This document shows, in pieces, positions 36,915 through 47,848 of a stretch of 64,000 bases of DNA. The stretch's first letter is position 1. Each line of letters begins with the position of its first letter. The notes beneath the pieces were generated by a model. It worked only from the letters and a program-made list of their open reading frames with translations, was not told where the DNA came from and did no database searches. Both the position numbers and the translations under genes were made by a program. Origin of the DNA: Chlorokybus atmophyticus (taxonomy: Eukaryota; Streptophyta; Chlorokybophyceae; Chlorokybales; Chlorokybaceae); the NCBI GenBank assembly GCA_009103225.1, contig RHPI01002119.1, positions 1-64,000 on the forward strand, in the 5' to 3' direction.

Positions 36915-38035
36915 ATGAGGAGAGTTGCCTAGATTGAGTATACTAGCTTATCTATCTATAAGCCCAGCGCGTGCTCGTGTAGCGAAACGTAGCTTAGGGA
37001 TAGATTGGGGTCGTTATGATACTATGATATGATCATAAAGACTTTTTAAACATTACATATGCGTGTGCACAAGCCAACGACTTGGACTGTAGGTGACCAC
37101 AGACACCGTACTTATGTGGCTTAGCCAGCTCTCTGCAGAGTGCTGGCTGAGCGTGTCTGTGTGCTGCACCTGGCTGTGAGTATGTGCCAGCATGGACATG
37201 TGCGAGTTTGCATACAGGGTGCTATATCGCACATTGTGTGTACGGGGTGCGAGGACATACATAATGCCAATGAATATGCGCACTCTGTTGCTGTGTAGCA
37301 TATACCACAGGAAAGCCTATATATGCAATGCTGTGATTGTGGCACTCCATCTCATGCAGTGATTTGCAGTTTATGTGCGTGTATCTGTGGGTATCTCCAG
37401 TGTCCTTGTCAACCGTTATCTGTGCAAGCGGCCAAAGCACTTGTGGGTTGTGTATGTTGGACAGACATTGTCGCACATGCTTGGCACGGCACTTGCGTAT
37501 CACCCATAAGCCACACAGACCTCGCAGCTGTCGTACTCACCAGTACATCACACCTCTCGCAACTGTCATATCCGTCCACATGCATAGCGGTTGCAAACCA
37601 ACTGCCAGCTGCAGCTTGCCAATACGCAAGGCGTGACCATAGCCAGTGACCAGTGCTTGGCTAATTGGATAAGTGATAGTTTGTCCTGCAGTGTTCTAAG
37701 GCAACGAATGCGACCCACTGGCAGGGTGTTACTGTATCATTCTGCAACTCAGGTATTATAGATTTTAATAACACTCACGCGTTGCTGTACAACCATGCGA
37801 GGTCTGAAATTATTGATAGAGTTTGAAGCATGTGCGCATATGCTTGGTATGCATGTGCTGCATGTGAGCTGCATGCCATGTGAGCTGCATGCAGTCAAGC
37901 ACACTCGCAACTAAATCTTGTGGTGCAGTGCCATCCATGCGCAACTTCGACGCGCAAGCGGCATGCCGCTACACCACTCAACATGCAGCAAGACAAACTC
38001 GACCAAGATCCCGTGCAGCATCATTCAAGCAAAGC
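36915..38035. other. Convergent intergenic region, dynein/CCT8
   Basis: Holds the 3' ends of the two convergent genes. Short direct repeats of CATGTGAGCTGCATG occur at about 37862-37890. No gene is supported. Confidence 0.5.
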
Positions 38036-40512
38036 CTAATCCTCATCTTCTCCACCAGGACCGCTCGGCTTCTTGGGCCCTCCTGCCTGCTTTGCCATAA
38101 TGATCTGGTCTACACGCAACACGGTGACCGCAGCATCCGCCGCGAGCTTGATTGCCCACCATTTGACTAAGTGCAAGTCGTAGATTCCAGCCGCTGCCGC
38201 ATCATCCAACACGCCACCATTGTCCCCTTCAACATCCACACCCGCACCACTCTTGCCTGCTGCATGCGCCGCATACAGCGATGACACTACTTCTGTGGCG
38301 TTGAGCCCAGCGTTCTCCGCCAAAGTCCTCGGCACCACCTGCTCAGCATTGCAACAAGCATGTTTAGCGCTGCATGTTTAGCCGCATGCAAGACACACAA
38401 GTTTGCAAGTGCGTGGCTTTGGCTCAGGACATTATACCACTGAGCAACAGCCATGCAACCCACCTCCAGAGCTTGTGCAAACTTGGCAATAGCGTATTGT
38501 GACAGACCCGTTTCCTTGCGCCCGATCTCAGCTAACTGCCGTGCAACCTCCAACTCAGTCGCTCCCGCTCCAGGCACAATCTTTGGATCCTTGCATATCG
38601 CCTTGTAAGTGTTAACACCGTCATCAACTGCGCGCTCGATGTCGTCTAGAATGTTGTCAGTGGCTCCGCGCACAACCACTGTTGCAATGGATGATGCCGA
38701 GGACGAGTCCTGTAGCCATGAGGAGAGAGCAAATAATCAACACTCAAGGCAAGCTTACAACAGGCTTACTAAAGAGCAGAGTCACAGCGCTACATTGCCA
38801 TTGATACCAACCAGTGGACGACGTCAAGCTCATTGCCCATGACCGGACAAGTTGGCGGCAATGAATGCTAACATTGCATTTATCCGTAGACAGGTGACAT
38901 GCTTGCAACTTACTTGTCGCACGACAGTTACTTGCTGGCCGCCAATCTCTTGGACATCGATTGTGTCAGCCCAGCCGAGCTCATCTGGAGAGGGTGCAGC
39001 AAACTTGACAAGAGCAGTCGCATTAACAGCCTTGCAGAACCGCCGCAGTTCAAACTTGGAGGTAATCTTCAGTGCGAGCATGTTGTAGCGCTCCAGGAAA
39101 TGAAGAGCCATTTCACCAATGCCCGCACCACTGACCACAACTGTTGCGCCAGCGTCAGCTATGCTCTTGACGATGGCCTCCAGCTTGGCTTCTTCGGACT
39201 TTGCATAATTCTCAAGTTGTTCCGCAGACTCAATCAGCACCGTGCCCTTGGTTTCCGTGTCGGAGGTGTCCACGCCGCTGGCAAAAACAGCAATCCGTGC
39301 TTGCTTTGCGTGTGTCTTTGTTCCTTCCGGTGAGCGCCGCACCACCACACCAGAAACAACTCGACTGTCGCGCAATCCCCCGCCAGGCAGCTTGCACACC
39401 CTCACGTTGTCCACGTTGAAAGCTGCACCGTCTTTCTTTGGGGTCACTGCAATGCAGGCGTCTGTGATCAACGGTGCGAGGATTTGCTCGCGTCCGTACT
39501 GCTTGCTTGCAATGGCGGAGCGTATCCTTTGCTCAACCGCCGTCTTGTCTCGTACGTCAATCTTATCAGAACCTGGAATGACCTGCCATACTCCAAAATA
39601 ACACAACCCACATTACTTCTTGTCCAGCCATAACTACTCCGCACTGCCTACCCAACTTCAAAACCTGAAATGTCTCGTTCAACAGTAAAGGCGCACCTGT
39701 TTGTCGAGGAGGTCGAGTGTGTGCTGGGCGGCTGTGACATACCCTTGAATAATCTCAGATGGATGGAGGCCGTCACGCAAGAGGTCTGCTGCAAGTGACA
39801 ACAAGTCGCCCGCAAGAGACAGCACGAGGTTGGTGCCGTCACCTGCTTCTGCCTGCTGTGCCTGCGCCGCCATCGCCACCAGCTTGGCTGCTGGATGCGC
39901 AACCTGCACCACGGTAGCTCAAGATTATCCCCATTCTGCATGCATTGCATGCAAGCAATGGGCACAGTGACAGTGACCAAACAACCATTCTCACCTCCAG
40001 CTCTCGCAAAATGGTGGCTGCGTGTGCTGTCACAATGAGCTTGTCCAAATGGTTAATCACCATCTGTAAGCAACCAAAACAGCACAAAGTTAAACCGGAA
40101 CTGCCGTAGATGGTCATAGTATTAGCGCATAAAATAAAACATTCAGAAAGACACGACCAACTTGTGCAAATGCATGCAATCACCAATCATGCCAATCGTG
40201 CCAATGTACAAATCTATCTCGTAGTAGTACATGTCGTCACTTGTGATCAACAAGCGAGAGAGACAAGCACTGAAGCTTGCAGGCTAGCACGTGATCAACA
40301 ACAGTAAGTTGCACAAGAATGTTAACAAGGGAAGCAAATGCATCATGTGTCGCTAGAGCACTCCTTATCACCTTTTGCAATCCATGCGGTCCAAGGCTCG
40401 TGCGTGTCATGGCTGCCAGTTGTCGGCATGCTTCAAGGTTCTTGATGACGGCCTCTTCCAGGCCAGACAGGTGCCTGTGGCCCTCTTTGAGCAGCGACTG
40501 AAGTGACGACAT
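38036..40512 (-). CDS. CCT8: T-complex protein 1 subunit theta (CCT8)
   Basis: Six exons on the minus strand, 40512-40372, 40063-39995, 39903-39697, 39582-38914, 38709-38464, 38338-38036, join in phase 0 throughout to 544 aa, matching the ~548-aa family length. CCT8 is one of eight subunits of the cytosolic chaperonin ring that folds actin and tubulin with ATP. The subunit-specific N-terminus (LLKEGHRHLSGLEEAV), the ATP-site block GDGTNLVLSLAG, FNVDNVRVCKLPGGG, the DDIERAVDDGVN block with the downstream PGAGATELE, and the C-terminal VLRVDQIIMAKQAGGPK all read as theta rather than another subunit. All five introns have GT-AG ends. A telobox-like motif lies ~170 bp upstream of the start and a tandem duplication further upstream. 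Confidence 0.96.
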
Positions 40513-40683
40513 GATGCTTCACAGCCAGCTCTGCAAGCCCTAAGCAAGCCGTGTGCAATGCTCCCCTCCCTTTCCTGAGGACCCGCTTGATGCCGCCGAC
40601 ACCCTCCGACCACGGCAGCAACGGCGGCGGCGGCAGAAATGGCGCCAAGGCTAGACGTTGTAGTTACTCCGACTGTTGGCCGG

Positions 40684-40692
40684 TTAGGGTTT
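40684..40692 (-). promoter_or_regulatory. Telobox-like motif upstream of CCT8
   Basis: On the CCT8 coding strand the motif reads AAACCCTAA, about 170 bp before the start codon. In land plants this motif is common in promoters of translation and growth genes. A function here is inference only, since the same word resembles telomere repeat and could occur by chance. Confidence 0.35.
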
Positions 40693-40764
40693 GGGATTGC
40701 TAACGTTAGTCCTACCCTTCGTGTCACGATATTTGTTCAACGCCGTTGATCGGACGGTGGCCAT

Positions 40765-41336
40765 GCTGCTTGAGAAGCCGTTAGGGTGGCAAAGGCTGGT
40801 TTTTACACGTGTGCTGCACGTCGTAAGAAATTGGGACAACCACAATCGTATAAGAGTTGCATCCTAAATTAGGTCAATCACAGCAGCTGGAGTGATGAGA
40901 TCTCTCCTTAATGTGGCGAAACCTGCAAGCAATAGTTGTTAGCATTGCTTGAGTAAATATCACAATATTGTATTAGGATCAGGTTTTCGTGCACGTATGC
41001 ATGCACCCTTGCACACACATACGTGCATGTTGTCCAACATAACAGAGGTTGCTGCTTGAGAAGCCGTTAGTGTGGCAAAGGCGGGGTTATCATGTGTGCT
41101 GCACGTTGTAAGAAATTGGGACAACCACATTGTATAAAGGTTGCAGCCTGAAGTAGGTTAATCACAGCAGCTGGAGTAACGAGATATTTTTGCTGTGGCA
41201 AAACCTGCAAGCAGTAGAGTTGTGAGCATTGCTTAACTACTATCACATTTTTCGTATTAAGATCATGTTTCTGTGCACGTAACCATGCACACTTGTACAC
41301 ACATCTGTCAATGTTGTACATCATAACAGAGGTTCA
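40765..41336. repeat. Tandem 286-bp duplication
   Basis: Two adjacent copies, 40765-41050 and 41051-about 41336, start with GCTGCTTGAGAAGCCGTTAG (second copy variant downstream) and stay alignable end to end, by eye about 80% identical with small indels. The array sits in the divergent spacer between CCT8 and the gene starting at 41858. Shared blocks include TAAGAAATTGGGACAACCAC and AATCACAGCAGCTGGAGTRA-like sequence. No coding potential. Confidence 0.9.
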
Positions 41337-41857
41337 TTGCTCATTAATTCTGATTGATTATCTGCAACTTGCATACCTTATTGTAGTGGTTATGCATGCC
41401 CCAGTGCGTGAACTGTTTTCGCTTCAAGTGATTGCATGTTTATTTTATGCCATAAATGAACCATATCTTATGCTTCACACAATGCGTTGCATTTTTCAAC
41501 TTTACGCACGCACATGCAAAACTGTAATCCATGTTCGAAGAGATAGTGCATGTATAAATGCATTACGGGTGATGTACATCGATAATGTCTTTCTCTCATT
41601 CTAAGTGGGCAATGTCCTCTTATCGGACAGATTTGCATGTCACTCACATGCACATTGAATGTGACAGAGGGCATGTTCAAGTGGAGGTGGTGACAGGTCA
41701 CATCATGTGGGCTTCAGGCCTTATGATACCGTTCCTGAGTTTCGCATCGCGTCCACTGAGCACTGAGCCTAGGCGCCACACGCTGCACGTTGGCTGGCGC
41801 CCTGTTCAAACAAACGCCTGTGCGCAAAGCTCAAGCATCCCGCCAGCCACAACGGCA

Positions 41858-44650
41858 ATGCAGGCGCCGGGGGCGTGCACGCCGCCCGGCGGAGGTGGTG
41901 TTCCTCCTGGGGGAACAGGCGGCGGCGATGGCTGCGCTGGGCGCCCTACTGTCCGCAGCGCCAGCGTCCCCCGCCGGCGCCCCAAGGCCCGCATTCCAGA
42001 CAGCGACGGCGGCAGCAACGGCAGCAGCAGCTGGAGGCGGGCGGCGTCGGTGCTCAGGCAGCGCCCGGGCACAGCGACGGCCTCCTCCTCCTCCTCCTCG
42101 TTGTCGTCGGTCCTGTCGGCATTCAAACACCCTAGCTCCGTTCCTAAGCGCCGGCGCCACCAGTGGACGCATGGCCTGGCTGCAGCGGCGGGGGTGCGAG
42201 CTGGCGGGGTGGTTGAAGCCAAGGAGGCGGTGAGAGAGGCGGAGGAGCAGAAGGGCATGGAGATTGCTGTGCCTGCATTGGTGGTGGAGGCGGAGGAGGC
42301 TGCGGCGGCGGCGCCCGGGCTGCAAGCAACGCCTTGGGACTGGCTTGCAGCCCGGTGGCAGGAAGTGCTGCGCCAGCACCTTCACCACCCTCCAGTGGCG
42401 GCTCAGCTGGCGCATGTTGGCGATGACGACAAGGACAGCGGGCTGCCTGCCGCATCTGCCATGCCTGCTACCGTTGAGCACGAGGAGCCGCCTGCCAAGC
42501 AGGAGGATATGCACACCCTAAAGCGCCTCATGGTACGGCGTCAGTGCACGTGTGTGGTGCAGGGTTAGCATACAGCGCATGGCTTTCTAGGTGATGTGAC
42601 TTGCTGACCGTAAGCTTCCCTTGTCGGTGGCCATACAATGCAAGCCTATGCGTGATATTTGCAGTCGTTCGCGCATATAGTGGACCCGTCAGTGCATTCG
42701 CATGCGCTGCATTGCTGCTACGTTCACAGAAGCAAGCTCACTACGCACTTTCGTGACACTGCATGCCAATCTTGTCATCATTAACCGCATTGAGACTTGC
42801 ATGTAAGCACAGAGGCACCACCTGTCTTGTCTATAATCCATTTTCTTGCACATACCACTCACAACAAGGTACCTCTGAGCTTGCGTTCAACATTGCAAGC
42901 ACAGCTCATCAAACAAGTCTAGCCTGTGCATAAACTACAGCACCTGCTCGGGTATCGCATTCTGCTACTGAAAGGTGCTTTGAGTATTGCATAAAGCTTT
43001 CATAATTGTGAATAGTCAAGAAGTGCATCATCCCGCACTCTCTTTGGCAACTGGGCCTAAGGTCATGCTTGTCGGCTTCCAGCATGCCTCATGATGCACT
43101 TCTTCTGCAGAAGCATCCCAGTCTCCGTCTCCATGATGGCATCTGCCTGTGCATGGCTGTCACTCAGCGCAGTGCTGTATTTCCATACCTAGAATACGTC
43201 TCCAGTGGCAGTTCTGAGCAGTTGCATGTAGGGTTGGGGCGGGTTGGCTTCAATTGAATCAATATTATGTTCAAATGCAGCGGGAGGCGTATGGCGAGCT
43301 GGTGCTTGTGCGAAGCAGGATGGATCGCCTTGAGCAGCGCACTGGTCTGCGGCCACGGCCCGACCTTGGTCCTGCAGCCTCGGAGGTGTCGGCTGCAGCT
43401 GCTGCCGGCATGCCCAGCCTAGATGCCAGTGCTGCTGGTATGCCGTATGGCCAAACGCGCACACGTCTCATGGGCCACGTTCGCACCACCGCTGGATACA
43501 TCTCAGTGGACCCCGGACAGGTAGCAAGCCCACAGTACTCGTAGAAGATGAAGATGAGCCATTGCTGTAGTGTGGCTGACTTATGCACAATGGCAGGTGG
43601 AGGATGCACAGAGAGCACTAAGGGAGTCGGAATTTGATACTGGAGGGCGTTTAAGGGTTCGATTTGAGTCCGCTGTTCGTGAAGAGGATGCACTGATTGC
43701 TGAGTGTGAAGCAGACGCGTCGGGCATTGGCACGTTCAGACTCAGCAAGCTCATGTACCGAGCACAGCTGGCTGAGGGGCGCGCACAGGCAGCTGTCAGT
43801 GCCGTCGGTGCACGCGGGGCTGATCTTGTAGAAAACCTTGATGCTGTCACGGGTGATGGCCTAACGGCACGCTATGGAGCTGGTGCAGAACTGCTGCGAG
43901 CCTGCGATGGTGGCGCAGGCGCCGGCATTGAGTGGCGTTCTGATCGCACTGCTGTTAATGCAGCCGTATTTTTGAGCAGCCAAGCCGAGGGCCTGTCACA
44001 AGCAGCGCTTGCACAGGTGTGTAGCCTTTTTACACATGTGAAGCCTCTTGGTGGAATGGCAGTCTCTTTGCTAAAAGGTTCTGGGATCATTGCTGACAAG
44101 TGCATGATGGCAATGGCAGGCTGTGTTGCGACTAAACGAGAGCAATGCCGTTTCGCTGATGGTGGCGCAAAGAGCCTGGTCAAGCAGTTCCACCTTGCGT
44201 GAAGCGGCTCCACTGTTGTTCAGCAGTCTTAAGCATGGTGGCCAAGCACCTGCATTGCACAACGGCAGCACGTCCCGTGAGGGCGCCAGCACAAGCAATG
44301 AGGCCGAAGAGCAACTGCCTCAGCCTAGGTCTTATGTAGGCATTTCCACAGCCTTGAAGTTCAATGAGGTCTGCACATTCACGGGTTGGGCCTCCTTATC
44401 GCAACGCAGTGCACGCCCACATTGGGCTGTCACGCTTGCACCGGCGGGTCTTGGAGATGGTTGGTGCGTGCGCGCAGAAGGCGGTCCACCTCCAGCAGCT
44501 GTGTCCAAGGAAGCTCACGCGTTGCAATTGGAAGCGTTTCGGCGCTACACATTAGGGAATGGATTTGTTCTGCAGCCAGGACTGCTACATATTCGCCGCC
44601 CTGGCTTCCACTCAACCGCTGTGGTGTTCAACTCGCACTGGAGCTTCTAA
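41858..44650 (+). CDS. Hypothetical protein, possible beta-barrel C-terminus
   Basis: Four exons, 41858-42532, 43281-43520, 43597-44016, 44120-44650, all phase 0, give 621 aa. I do not recognise the family. The first ~150 residues are Ala/Ser/Gly/Arg-rich, as in an organelle transit region. Residues ~160-240 are acidic and helical (including TPWDWLAARWQEVLRQHL). From about residue 310 the sequence becomes a series of short alternating-polarity segments (GRLRVRFESAV, RAQAAVSAVGA, GAGIEWRSDRTAVNAAVF, SYVGISTALKFNEVCTFTGW) and ends LQPGLLHI...VVFNSHWSF with a terminal aromatic residue. That pattern is what membrane beta-barrels look like, so an envelope or outer-membrane protein is a reasonable guess, no more. 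The frame is open upstream with another Met at 41723, so the true start may be earlier. Confidence 0.75.
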
Positions 44651-45428
44651 TTAAGGTGCTGCACAGAAAGCGATATACTGCTATTGGCTGCACAATTTTT
44701 GAGATATAGCTTGTTTTCTAGGAATAGTTTAGTAACAGTATTTTACACAGGTGTTATGACATTACGTAGTACATGCCCGGTAACTACTTACGACCGCTGG
44801 TTGAAGTCGATGCAAAACCTTCTAATGGTCATGGTATCAGTGTTGGCTTGCTACATCCACTGCCGGGATGCACTCGCCTGTGTCGGGTCGAGGAGAGTTG
44901 AGGGTCACGCTGTCTTGGACAGCTGCAGGGAAAGACATGATCGCTAGCCATGCTACTGCAACAAGTTGTAATGTGTAGCAAAAGCAAAAGATAACCCAGC
45001 TCTTATGGCGACAAGTGCTTTGTGGAGCTGCTCCGATGCTGCTGAATAATATGGACATGTGGAGTCGGTGTCCTCCTTCGTGTACATGCTGTGCTGTAGG
45101 ACACACAGTTAACAAGCTACTACTATAGCTAGTGCTGTTTACAGTTCTTTGCATGAGTGGAAGATGTGTTACACTGCTGAGTGAGTTGAATAAGCAAGCA
45201 ACACGTGGATGCTATGCCCTAACCGGTGCCAACACGCACACCGCAACCAGGCACACCAAGCTCACAGCAATGACAAGCGCGGTGCACACGAGCATGCACA
45301 GGCTTTCACACGGTGAGGGGTTTTTTGATGACCGGGACGGCGTGTTCGTAGTTCAAGTCGCTTCATAAGCTCTTAGCTTTCTCACTCACAGTGTCACCAG
45401 CTGATCCGGTAAACACCGTGACTACGTG

Positions 45429-45523
45429 TAACGGTCATATCGAGGCTATTCAAAACATAAGCTAACGGTCATATCGAGGCTATTTCAAAACATAAGCTAA
45501 CGGTCATATCGAGGCTATTTCCA
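45429..45523. repeat. Short tandem repeat, 34-35 bp
   Basis: The word TAACGGTCATATCGAGGCTA begins at 45429, 45463 and 45498. Two full units and one partial unit are present. They are nearly identical, so the array is young. Confidence 0.9.
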
Positions 45524-46160
45524 CATAAATCCCCACTCGATATAGAACACAACTTATAATTGAACTCACAACTGAACAGCTACGCGCAGTGCCTACGTAA
45601 GCTATGTGATGAGCTAATCTAGAGTCATGACCTAGCTACTGCTCAGTGACGCGCGCGGGGCGGTATGCATGTAGGCCGGGCGAGGGTTTCGATGTAGGCA
45701 TGCCCGATGAAGGCTGGTATGCGCGGACAATAGGCATGACACCTGTAAGGTGACGGCACCATCTATGCGATGCCAGAGGTAACGGTATGCATACTTGGCC
45801 ACATGTGCGTACTCCTATCCAAGTTAGGGCATGTGTGTTTGTACAAATTCGGGCATATTGCATTTTATACTGCGCGCTTCCTATTGCAAGGGTGGCAGGT
45901 GATAAAGCTACCATGCAGAGCAGCTGAGGGCGCGGTTCGTGCATAGTCTGGTGTTGTACAGGATATGCTGGCAGTAGATGGAGACATGCATGACCTCACT
46001 CACAGCATGACGACCAGCAACATGCAAGCACATTACAACACAACCACCACGCTATACACACTGTTTGTTCCTCACTACACTACACTAGTCTAGACCTCCC
46101 GTTCAGGCATGCTTACATGCATATTAGTAGTGCATTACCTGCCCACACGGGCTCTCACAG

Positions 46161-46196
46161 TATGTTGCTATGGCAATGTCTGGCCATAGCAACATA
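46161..46196. repeat. Perfect 14-bp foldback
   Basis: Arms 46161-46174 and 46183-46196 are exact reverse complements around an 8-nt loop, in intergenic DNA. Confidence 0.9.
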
Positions 46197-47344
46197 GCTA
46201 TACTGCTGTACTGACACACACTCATGCATGCATGCATGCTCCACCCCCACTCCGCCACATGCACGTAGTTAGTGCACGTAGTCAAGCTTTCCCCTGTGCC
46301 CGCTGTAATTGATAAATGTTTATGTTTGGGTGTGTACAAAAGGGGTGTGCTTGTATGCCGGCATGCATCGTGTGCGTGTGCTTAGTAGGATGTGTGGCAT
46401 TGGAATTGTGACATACTGAGCTGAGCGCGCCTGTCTTGGGCCGGCGACGTGAGGCTGCGATGTGTGTGATTGTAAACCCTGGTGTTGCACCTCTCTACTG
46501 TGACTGCTGTTGGCTTGTGCTTGGCTGTGCATTGTCGTATGTTTGGAAAGCCTACGCATACTCAAGCATATCTGTGCCTTCACTGGTATGCTGACTGCTT
46601 GCTGTTTGCCATGCCATGTGATTAACGCGAGTAGTGTAGAAAATATGCAATGCTGTGCAGTGTGCTGTGTTTGCTTACGCTTGTGCACAGCGACTGCCTG
46701 GCTAGTGTGATGTCATGCTGACGTATGCATGTGAAACCCTAACGACTAAGCGGCTGCCGAGTGATGGCAGTGCGTTAAGTGAGCTGGCGGCGACAAGGGG
46801 GAGAGAGGGGGGAGTTCGTTGAGTCTGCTGATGTCGTGGACGCTGCAAGGTTGACTGCTAACCACAGCCGTGCCACAAGTGATAATGGAATATACATGCA
46901 TGCATGCATGCATGACTAACGGGGTAGCCAAGTAGTGGTAGTTGAGTGCGTTAGAAGTACCTAGCCCGGTGGTGAAATAGCACTGTGACTGCTGCTGACT
47001 GTTTGCTTGCGGCGTGTGCATGACTACATGCATGTCTCATGCTTATGACCCCTTGCATGCGGTCTTATCAGCACTCCATCTTCTGTACACATTGGCTTTT
47101 GCCTACATCTGCGTGTGCTCTACCTGCTTTGAATCTTTTGCCCACCACTCGTGCTGGCACACGAGTGCTGGGCAACTATTTTCGCGGACATGCTGTATGG
47201 TTCCGACAGTGTTATCATTCATTAATTATTAATAAATGATGTTATCACAACACTTAGGTACAGTACCAGCTTGTGGCGTCCTTAATCTCCAATAAGAGCT
47301 GGCACTGCATTTGTGTGTGTGTCCATTGCGGTGACAAGTAGGGC

Positions 47345-47651
47345 TTGAAGGTTGCTGTGGTATGTGCTCAATGGTATGTACAATGCGAAACGGCAATGCA
47401 CATTGTGCGTGACCAAGCCTTGGCACACAAGCGACATGTTGCAGGTGCCACACTGCATCTGCTGATTGCTCTCATGGACGAATCACATGCAGATGAGCAG
47501 CAAGTTCCGCTGACATTGGAGACTCGAAGCAGTGGCAGCACAAGTGCATGGGCACACTCCGGCACTGATGTGCCCACGCTTGCCCAAATTAACAGCGCAC
47601 AGCAGGAACTGTTAGAAGCGATTTCAACAGCACCCGGCTGCCGTAAAAGGT
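47345..47651 (+). CDS. Orphan open segment, possibly one exon
   Basis: An uninterrupted frame of about 100 codons reads as normal protein (helical segment ALAHKRHVAGATLHLLIALMD, then a Ser/Thr-rich linker and another helix QINSAQQELLEAI) and ends near an AAAAG/GTATAC donor-like site at 47651. No matching upstream or downstream exon was found and no family is recognised. It may be an exon of an unseen gene or a relic; the gamma-tubulin pseudogene starts 200 bp away on the other strand. Confidence 0.3.
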
Positions 47652-47848
47652 ATACTACAAGGTTGTTTGTACACTGTCTCACGGCATGCGGGGGTCATTG
47701 ACAGAACCGGCTGCATTGCGGGAGTCGCTAGCCTGCCGGCTTCGGTCCTGAAACGTCAAGTCAATTAGTCAGTGAACAACCGCTTGACCTGACAAAATGA
47801 CCAGAAAGTAACTGTCAAGTACAAGTCAACTGCACTTACTTCCATGCC

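Larger units (their letters stand above)
44651..47344. other. Intergenic region with small repeats
   Basis: About 2.7 kb without a supported gene. It holds the 34-35-bp repeats at 45429-45523, a perfect hairpin at 46161-46196, TGCA microsatellites near 46205-46230 and 46894-46913, and a telomere-like AAACCCTAAC-type word near 46735. Confidence 0.5.

Noticed and set aside
41806-42514. Long overlapping open frames on both strands over 41806-42514
   Set aside because: They are GC-driven shadows of exon 1 of the 41858 gene, which alone joins in phase to three further exons.
45429-45523. CRISPR-like repeat array
   Set aside because: Only three tandem units with no unique spacers, in a eukaryotic chromosome.
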